Assembly (NCBI GenBank): GCA_902729315.2
Contig: LR746275.1
Location: 3,841,001 to 3,905,000 of the forward strand
Reading direction: 5' to 3'
Source: Spirodela intermedia
Taxonomy: Eukaryota > Streptophyta > Magnoliopsida > Alismatales > Araceae
Length of the DNA: 64,000 nt
Shown here: positions 56,976-64,000 of the stretch, piece by piece
How positions within the stretch are numbered: the first letter of the stretch is position 1
How the letters are laid out: every line of letters begins with the position of its first letter
Notes under the pieces: generated by a model
Database searches by the model: none
Seen by the model: the letters and a program-made list of their open reading frames with translations, nothing else
What the model was told of the DNA's origin: nothing
Position numbers and translations under genes: made by a program

Positions 56976-58459
56976 CTTCGCGCTTCGCCCGCCCTATCTA
57001 TCTGCGCGCCGGCAGGTAGGGGCAACTCTATGTGATTCCCTAAGCTTGCTTGCACCCCACCCCGTAAGCTGACTCTATTGCCTGCTGGTTAGCGACTTCG
57101 GTAGTATGAGTCGCAACGCTTCGTTTGTTTCTATATGATAATATGCACAGTCCGTCGGTTGCTTTGCTCCCTGCGGGTAATAGCAAGAGAGTGAAGAACG
57201 AACGATCCTCCAAGATGGAATCCGACTCAAGCGAGTGAGTGAAAGGCGTGGCAAGAGAGCGAGTTCGACTCGCGAACTAGAAGCAAGTGAAGGACCGATC
57301 CTTTAACGCCAGTACTGTTGCGAGACTGGTACTTGGCGGCTCACGAGCAACATATAGACTAAGGTTGCCCATCACTCCCTCACACCTTTTTTAAGGCCCA
57401 CCGCTCCCCCTTTAATTAAGTACCTATGAAGTTCGTTTTGGGGCGAGTACTCAAGTTCCTCCATAATCACACTGAACGCTCAGCTTCGCAGAGCAGCTCT
57501 CTCCCCAGCCCACAGCAGCGTGTGGAATCTGGATCTACTGTGTGTTCTGACTCTATTGAATCAAGTCAGATACTAAGCCTTCTACTACTATTACTACTAT
57601 GGAGAGAAAATGCTCTATTTCAGAGATTGGACTCTCTTACTGTGATTAGTCTGGGCTGTTCCTGAGCCAGGTTCCCTGGATCCATTCTGACCTAAATGGA
57701 TAAATGAAGAAGGGGGCGGGCAAATACGACGGCCACACACACCTCTTTTTAGCCAAAGAAAGCCGGATCCAGCAAACGGAGTTCGGCCGTAGTGTTTACA
57801 ACTTTTTGAAGAGGATTAAAGGTAGAATGGAAGTGGGCTGCAGGCACGAAAAGCCGATCAAATCTGTTAAAGGAACAAAGCGAGCAAACAAGAAGATCTG
57901 ACTGAGTTTATGATGGACTGTATCTCGAAAGGAACTTTCATAAATACGTATGAGAAAGGGAGGGTCGAGAGAGGCTTATTGCACGATCCACCCGCTAAGC
58001 TAATAAATAAATGCTGCATAAGAGAGTGGGAGGCCGGCTCCTGCCGCGGAAGGAGGTGCACACTCATGATGGAACATATGCTAAGGCCTTTGGTGGTTCA
58101 ATGGAGAACTAAAAAATCCAATGACTTTGAGTTGTTCGTACCATTCTGTCATCGATCACTGCTGGGTCGGTTGGTGAGTCACCCAAACGATAAAGGTTCC
58201 GCATATATTTTTATATGATCAGCGGTCTCATTGTTGCTATGCCCGAAAAAGTAACGTGGAGAAGAGGAATCAACAAACAAAGAATCAAGGAAAAGCGAAG
58301 GCGATTGCATAAAAAAAATGAAGATAGAGGAAAAAATAGGACAATGACCCCAAAAGGAAGAAGTATTCTACAGAGGGAAACCCTGTTACGAGTAAGCGGA
58401 GAGGAAAGATCTCCAGAGATTCCTATCTCATTCCATTCCAGTGGCTCGACCAGTAACCA
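56976..58459. other. Mitochondrial-type DNA with unidentified frames
   Basis: No known gene recognised. Frames include 57704-57901 (+, 65 codons), 57910-58218 (+, 102 codons, starting MMDCISKGTFINTYEKGRV) and 58215-58463 (+, 82 codons, Lys/Arg-rich: RRGINKQRIKEKRRRLHKK). They follow each other on one strand with little spacing. They may be remnants of a mitochondrial ribosomal protein or chimeric ORFs. Confidence 0.3.
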
Positions 58460-58765
58460 ATGACGAAAACTAAAAAATCCATGGTTTCCCGGCTCATTTC
58501 GACCAAGAACCGGAAAAAAGAAGCATTTTTTCGCAGAGCTTGCTCATAGTGCGGGTCCCACTTGTATCTCGTATTTGGCCAAAGAAGCATCGGACAGGTC
58601 GGAGTTCCTACCTTCTTGGGACTCCATGGACCAAGATCTACTTTCATTATATGGGCAATACCGATCTACTTTAGTAGATCATATGGATGTAGAAAAAGCT
58701 TCGTCTTTTGAGGAATTGGAAACATCTCTTTTCCATTTCCATTTACCCAGTTCATACCTATAAGA
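58460..58765 (+). pseudogene. Mitochondrial ORF with frameshift, possibly rpl10
   Basis: ATG at 58460 reads MTKTKKSMVSRLISTKNRKK then EAFFRRACS and a TAG. The downstream frame at 58575-58763 (AKEASDRSEFLPSWDS, then LLSLYGQYRSTLVDHMDVEK) appears to be the continuation after a small indel near 58550. The mixture of basic N-terminus and helical C-terminus would suit a mitochondrial ribosomal protein, and rpl10 is my best guess from memory of plant mitochondrial genes; I am not sure. The end merges with rpoC1-like sequence at 58762. Confidence 0.4.
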
Positions 58766-58829
58766 GGAGAGATGAAGGGTCCACCGGGAATCTGAACTTA
58801 ACTGAACATCTCTTCTTCTTAAGTGACTC

Positions 58830-59025
58830 TGTTCTTTATTAGTCCTATCTATAAGAGGAGAGATGAAGGGTCCACCGGGAATGAATGGGAAGATAGAAAA
58901 ATTCAAAGAAGAAAGGATTTTTTGGTTAGATGCATGGAATTAGTTAAACATTTTGTTCGAACAAATGTAGAACAAGAATGAATGGTTTTTTGTCTATTAC
59001 CAGTTCTTCCTCCTGAGTATAACGA
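58830..59025 (+). pseudogene. rpoC1: Plastid rpoC1 fragment, copy 3
   Basis: Same rpoC1 segment as at 45.85 and 46.1 kb ([27 protein letters not shown]) with more differences, including a stop in EPEWMV (GAATGA) and a longer 3' end reading CLLPVLPPE as in true rpoC1. A shorter duplicate (AAGAGGAGAGATGAAGGGTC) lies at 58762. It lies about 180 bases from the right end of the organelle insert. Confidence 0.8.
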
Positions 59026-59202
59026 AATCTTAATTTGACTTACACTTTCTTTATACTTCTACCTGTTTATTTAAGGTATTTGTATTCCAGTACAACGACA
59101 GACTCGTGGATAGGGAACTATACTATACTAGCTACCTACCAAATTTATTGTAGAAATTTGGGGATCAATAATATTAATTGGACCATGCAAAATAGAAATA
59201 AT

Positions 59203-59560
59203 TTATGACATAACTTACCATTTTCCTCGAATAAATTTTCCTCATTGTATATTTTATGGCTATTGGGAGAGGATGGGCCTCATAAGCTCTCGATACACTC
59301 CTCTCCATGGGTGGCATAGTTCAAAAATTCAAAGGAGTATGGGAATATTAGGTCATTAAATCTTTTATGAGAATATTAGGTCATTAAATTTATTCTTTTA
59401 GGAAGCCTTGAAGATCTGTTTATAAATTAACTTTTAATTGAATTAAAGTCATCGGCTATATTACTTTTATCAGAAGTAAACCTTATAGTATGGGAAATAA
59501 CATGTATACTTCAAATTATTTTTCAAGAATGTTGGAAAAGTAAATAGCAACAGATGGGAT
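59203..59560 (+). repeat. Segmental duplication, copy B right part
   Basis: Aligns to 37860-38220: ACTTACCATTTTC, TTGGGAGAGGATGGGCCT, TAAGCT.T.GA.ACTCCT, ATTAGGTCATTA, and AAGAATGTTGGAAAAGTAAATAGCAA. It is the displaced continuation of copy B, cut off by the organelle insertion. Confidence 0.85.
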
Positions 59561-60878
59561 ATAACATGTGGATATTTCACTATATCAAGCAATTTCTGGG
59601 TTACATAATGGCATCATTTCTAGGCTTGCTCAACTTCAGATCCTTTGAAACAATGAATGTGCTGCAATTTTACCCTGATGGCCACTGTTTTTTTGACTAC
59701 TGACGTTGAATCTAGCAAGGAGTTTAATGTGTTGAATATGTTAGGATCCTTTTTTTTAAGGCTTATTCAACTTCAACTTCAGATCCCTCGCAATGCGTCA
59801 AGCTTAATTATTTTGAAGAGTAGCTATTCTTCAAGTTTTCTCACTGTCAACTTCACTTGTAAGCTTGCGGTTGGGTGGATGGGTCGTTATGACTTCCCCT
59901 TCCATCAACCTCTAATATGAGGTAGTCCTCATGTTATAGGTTTTAATTCTAGTTGAATAAAAATCTTTGCCAACGGCTAAAAATACGTTTTACTCTTGTC
60001 ATTAGCTATCACATCAAATACTTGAAAACCACCGACAGAAAATGTTCCAGCGTATTCTAAATTTAATATGAATTTAGATACTTTGAATTTCTTGGTGCTG
60101 CTTTCAATTGTTCTTCTTGATGGCAGGCATGCGCAGATGTACACCTCGAAATAGATAGCGGCATATAGGCGGACACGGGTGGGTACGTGGTGTTAGGCTC
60201 GACAGGCATGGGAAGGATATGTGGAACCTCTTGTCATTAGGCCTCCTGGATGGTGGAAAAGAAGATGGTGGGACCTCTTGTCATTAGGCCTCCTGGACAG
60301 GGAAAACAAACCAACCTGTGAGAAAATGGGTTTAAGGGAAGAACGAAGAGAGGTTAGAAGAAAAAGATAAGGTGATCGAGGACTCGCACCCCAAATGCTT
60401 TTCTCGCATCCAAGTACTCTCCTAGAGCTTTTGCATGACTACATCACGACTTTGTCTTCTTCTTATTCTTCATTGACGCTAAAACGAAAGAGTACTGGTA
60501 TTCAAATTGTGTCCACATGATACACATAGATTACAACCAATATTAGTGGTAAACATGTTCAAGAAAATAAATAGCCTTCGATTAAAAAATACCCGGTTTC
60601 CCATCCTAGTACACTTTCGTTCTCTTCGTGTTGGTGGCCCAACAGAATTGTCCAGTGTAGCGGTGTGGCGATTGTATCTGTGAGAAAGTTAATCATAAAG
60701 AAAGAATTAATTTTCTCTAGTATGCTAGAGGAGAATTTCATTTTATTAATGTATCGGTCTGGACAACAGAAATATCAAGATGATAGGACAACAGTTGCGG
60801 ACAAGAACAAATACCGTAGAGAGTGATTCTTGTTTAACGGATATTCAGTCAGCTGAAAAATTGACGTCGTTATGTCCG
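59561..60878. other. Intergenic DNA
   Basis: No gene recognised. A phrase ACCTCTTGTCATTAGGCCTC occurs twice (near 60226 and 60272), a small tandem duplication of about 46 bases. Confidence 0.4.
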
Positions 60879-60879
60879 T

Positions 60880-61091
60880 TAATGGCTCTTGTTGGGTAAC
60901 ATGCCGCCGCAAGCTAAGAGCTTGGAAGGCAGGCAAGTGAAGCAAACACAGGGAGGTCCGTTGGTGAATGTATCAGCAGTTCGATTAGTACCGGGGATGA
61001 TGGGAACTTGAAGCAGTTGACAGGCAACACGCTCTTTCACGAAATGAAAACAGATTAATCTGTGTTGTGAGTGCGTGGAAGACTGGATCAT
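60880..61091 (-). mobile_element. Ty1-copia RNase H fragment
   Basis: The minus-strand frame reads CFHFVKERVACQLLQVPIIP then NRTADTFTNGPP, which corresponds to the C-terminal RNase H end of copia polyproteins (HF-x-RE-x-V ... ADxFTK). No upstream pol could be joined on this strand, so it is an isolated piece. Confidence 0.75.
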
Positions 61092-61263
61092 CAGTGGATA
61101 ACGTGGGGAGCTGTTGTCATACTAAGGTACAGGAGGTTATTTCATCTGTAGACAAGGTTCATGATGAAGAGATCGATACCAGATTAAATATTCTGTGCTG
61201 AGGCTTCTCGCAATTACAATATATCACATTAGAACCCAAGAGATCTCGAAAGATCATCAACAC
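61088..61263. repeat. Dispersed repeat shared with 30125-30310
   Basis: Same order of motifs as the copy at 30125, ending in CCAAGAGATCTCGAAAGATC then ATCAACAC. It abuts the RNase H relic. Confidence 0.7.
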
Positions 61264-62690
61264 TTAATTATAACCCTACTTTGATGGGTCTTGTGGTTAA
61301 ATAGATCAGAATCATGCTTGGTCCACGGGAAATCGTAGGTTTTGATTATTGCTACTAAGCAACACTGTGCGGTGAGCCTGTTTGGCAATAAATTTTTGTA
61401 ATGTATATAGAGTAAGGAGTGAACGTGATCTGCTGAAGGTTGGGTTATGCAATTACAATGAAAACCACAATAACCGAGAAATGATAAAACTCTTATGTCG
61501 AATATGTTCTCATCATGTTCTATGCGCATATTTTTCTTGTTGCGTATGCTACTGTTATTGGCAAGGGATAAGCCTATCATGTCCTTCATTAATCCTTTTC
61601 CACTTCAATCCCCTCTCAACATGTAGATGTGACGAGTCTCCTGAATGTGGAATGAAGATCGGATAAACTTGTCAGAGGATCGGTGGCGCGCTATGTTTGA
61701 TTATGAGAATCGTCTCTTTTGTTGGAGAGCATTGAGATCTAGACATTTGCTGTTCTTTCGTGAAGTAATCTTTTGCGATATGGCATCCTGTCCTCAATGT
61801 AATGTAGGTGTATTACAAAGGCTATCTCGTAAGGATGTAGACAAAGTAGATCAATAACATAGTAGAATCAAGAAATTACGTCACGCCTAGCAGAATAACG
61901 TGTTGTGATATCGAAGCAGACTAATGGACCTAATAATTTTTTGCATTAAAAAAATGGAGCCCGCGCACTGGGGATAGTGTTCATTCTCACATGATGCCGC
62001 GACTCTTCTCTCCTCGGGCTTAAAGTAGAAATATACCTGTTAGATACCGTGAGACATCGTGGAAATACTCCATGAGGACGAGGCTGATAAGAAGACTAAG
62101 ACTCGACAAAAAACACATATATGAGGGCCAGATCCTCTTTTATGGGAGGTCCATACAGAGACGTCCAAACAGGCCATAAACCGATTTCCTTGCCTAACCA
62201 TGTGCTCGTCGTTGACTTCCTTTGCTTCTTGAAGGATTTGAATCTTTAAATGTATACCCTGTCAGAGTCCTCCGACGGCGGCACACGCCCAGGTACCTCC
62301 ACACTATCTGAGTAGACGTAGTGAGTGAACGTTGATGGCATTAAGCCCAGCCAAGAAACAGAAGCCTGAAGATCGCCAGAAATGGCGACACTCTAGCAGT
62401 TTCTCTTGAGAAGACTATTTCAAGTTGTTTACCGTTTCTTAAGTTTTATTATTTTTAATCCTGATCGTCCATCTCTTCTGAGTTATAACGATTGAGATGA
62501 AAGCTACGTGGAATCATGGCCCCACGATCGCCAGAACTGTCTTTAATGACCGTTACTTTCACTCTCCCCTATAAATTGTACTCAACATGTTCGATGAAAT
62601 CCATGAAGAAGAGAGGTTGCTCTGTTTTCTTTGAAAACATCTGTGCTTTGATCCTTCCCCATTCTCTCTCCAGATCCTTTGATCCCAGCA
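61264..62690. other. Intergenic DNA and probable copia 5' LTR
   Basis: The right part should be the 5' LTR of the element that starts at 62691, ending in CAGCA just before the primer-binding site. Its left limit is not determinable because the 3' LTR is outside the window. No other gene seen. Confidence 0.4.
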
Positions 62691-64000
62691 TTTGGTATCA
62701 AAGCTACAGGTTCCGAAGAGAAGGAAGAAGATGCCGCACCGTGGAGATGCTACGGAAGGCGAGAGCTCGCTCGCCGCAAGTGGAGCTGGTATGAAAGGAC
62801 TTGGAGATGCCGGATATCCAGGTATGTTCCCGGTCTTGAGTAAGACCAATTATCCAGTGTAGGCGATGCGTATGCAACTCCACTTGGAGGATCACAGCTT
62901 ATGTGATGCTATTGAGTCAGAGACAATAGCAAGGAAGAAGGATTGGCAAGCCCTCTCTGTGATGCTCGGAGCCATGTCGGAAGACATCCAGACACAACTC
63001 GACATCACAAAAATGATGAAAGAAACTTGGGAGCTTTTCAAAGCAACGTATGTGAGAGTGACCCGTCTCACGAAACCAAGACTTCAAGGTCTCAGGCAAG
63101 ACTTTGAGATGCTTCAAATGGGGGATGATGAAACTGTGACAGACTTCACTAGAAAACTGTCACGAGTTGTCACTCAAATCAGAAATTTGGGTGAAAAGTT
63201 GGAGGAAGGTACTATTGTTGCCAAGCTTCTTTTGAGCAACACTAGGGAGATTTGATCCAATTACGGCGTCTCTCAAACAATTCAGCGACATCGACTCCAT
63301 GCCATTTGAAGAAGTAGTGGGATCTCTTAAGATCTATGAAGAGAAGCTCAAGTCTTGTCAGCAGAAAAAGGAAGAACAAGTCCTGTTTTCTCATGGGACC
63401 GAGAAAATAAAGGGTGGAAATCCTCATGGTAGAGGACGTGGCCGAGGTTGAGGGCGTGGCTGAGGAAGAGGAAGAAGCAATGGGAGAGGCTCGGATGAAA
63501 GTTGGATGCCAAATCCACAGTGAAATGCTATAACTGTGACAAAATGGGGCATTATGCATCTGAATGCTATGCAGAGAAAAAGGAGGAGAAAGCTCACCTC
63601 TCGAAGACCGAAGAAAAGGCTGAGTCAACGCTTCTAATGGCAACTTTACTACAAGGTGCAATGGAGACTCAAATCGAAGATCAAATGTGATACTTAAACA
63701 CAGGTGCCACAATCACATGATTGGAGATCGAAATCTATTTTATGAACTCACTGAATCACCCGGAGGAGTGAAGAAATTCGGCGACGGCTCCAGCATCGTT
63801 ATATCAGGCAAAGGCAGCATTCTAGTAAGTTGTCAAGATGAAAATAAGTTGACCCTCAAAAATGTACTTTATGCTCTTAAACTCAAGACTCATATACTTA
63901 GCCTCAGCCGCTTAGATGATCAAAGATTTTAAAATCAAGATGGAATCAGGTTATCTCACAATTCTCGATCAACAAAGAAGACTTCTTGCACGGGTAAAGA
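62691..64000 (+). mobile_element. Ty1-copia element, 5' part, degenerate
   Basis: TGGTATCAAAGC (62693-62704) is a Met-tRNA primer-binding site. Gag starts at ATG 62731. A TAG at 62860-62862 replaces Trp in the conserved NYPVWAMRM. Gag then continues at 62866-63255 with the UBN2-type core (KETWELFKATYV, LRQDFEMLQMGDDETVTDF). A TGA at 63253 and a frame change follow, then GRGRGRG with two TGA codons. The CCHC zinc knuckle CYNCDKMGHYASEC is at 63526-63567. After a TGA at 63688 the protease reads YLNTGA, its catalytic Asp changed to Asn. The pre-integrase region follows (GDGSSIVISGKGSI, NVLYALKLKTHILSLSRL). The element runs off the window, and the lesions show it is dead. Confidence 0.9.

Larger units (their letters stand above)
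45633..59202. other. Mitochondrial DNA insertion (NUMT), about 13.6 kb
   Basis: The whole block has plant mitochondrial content (nad5, cob, rps14, rpl5, trnS) with plastid- and nuclear-derived pieces embedded. Its limits are set by the lectin-segment duplication: copy A reads straight through GCTAAAAAATTATGACAAAGC, whereas copy B reads CTTAAAAAAAT, then 13.6 kb of organelle DNA, then TTTATGACATAACTTACC. Only short A/T-rich microhomology is visible at the junctions and no clear target-site duplication, which fits end-joining capture. Lesions in cob, rps14 and tRNA-Ser say the copy is not under mitochondrial selection. An assembly chimera is the alternative, but a chimeric join exactly within a duplicated nuclear sequence on both sides is unlikely. 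Confidence 0.88.

Noticed and set aside
45633-59202. Window end or contig being a true mitochondrial chromosome
   Set aside because: Both sides are joined to the two halves of one nuclear duplicated segment, and cob, rps14 and tRNA-Ser are damaged.

Overview
The window looks like nuclear DNA of a flowering plant, most likely a monocot. Genes are intron-rich with GT-AG junctions. There is a family of bulb-type (GNA-like) mannose-binding lectins typical of monocots, much AT-rich space with broken Ty1-copia elements, several tandem-repeat arrays, and a large block of organelle DNA. I cannot name the species.

Left part (1-20.3 kb): a decayed lectin copy (1.5-2.2 kb) and a minus-strand Ty1-copia relic (2.6-4.2 kb) precede three good genes. 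These are a 12-exon uracil phosphoribosyltransferase (4798-9092, +, 283 codons), a 5-exon ILR3-like subgroup IVc bHLH factor (9826-11367, -, 235 codons, convergent with the first), and a 9-exon NEDD1-type WD40 protein (13627-20310, +, 793 codons). All three gene models close in frame across every junction and are housekeeping or regulatory: pyrimidine salvage, iron-deficiency transcription, and gamma-tubulin recruitment.

Middle (20.3-35.5 kb): gene-poor. It holds a homogenised 213-bp satellite (12 copies of its marker motif), CT-rich tracts, a dispersed repeat also seen near 40 and 61 kb, and a diverged tandem array of about 470 bp per unit (32.1-34.3 kb).

Lectin duplication (35.5-45.6 kb plus 59.2-59.6 kb): a segment of about 2.7 kb is present twice. 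The first copy carries a lectin pseudogene with two 1-bp deletions and a damaged TATA box. The second carries the only intact lectin (43759-44262, 167 aa). Between them lies a GC-rich 22-bp minisatellite next to an LTR/PBS-like sequence.

Organelle insert (about 45633-59202): 13.6 kb of plant mitochondrial-type DNA interrupts the second lectin segment, whose tail resumes at 59203. It contains nad5 exons 4 and 5 with their intron, cob with a premature stop, a broken rps14, an open rpl5, tRNA-Ser(UGA), plastid-derived pieces (three rpoC1 fragments and a trnS-GGA 3' part) and a fragment of a nuclear GDSL-lipase gene. Lesions in cob, rps14 and the tRNA suggest a non-functional nuclear copy (NUMT).

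Right end (59.6-64 kb): a copia RNase H relic (-) and the 5' part of a copia element (PBS, gag, zinc knuckle, mutated protease) that runs off the window.
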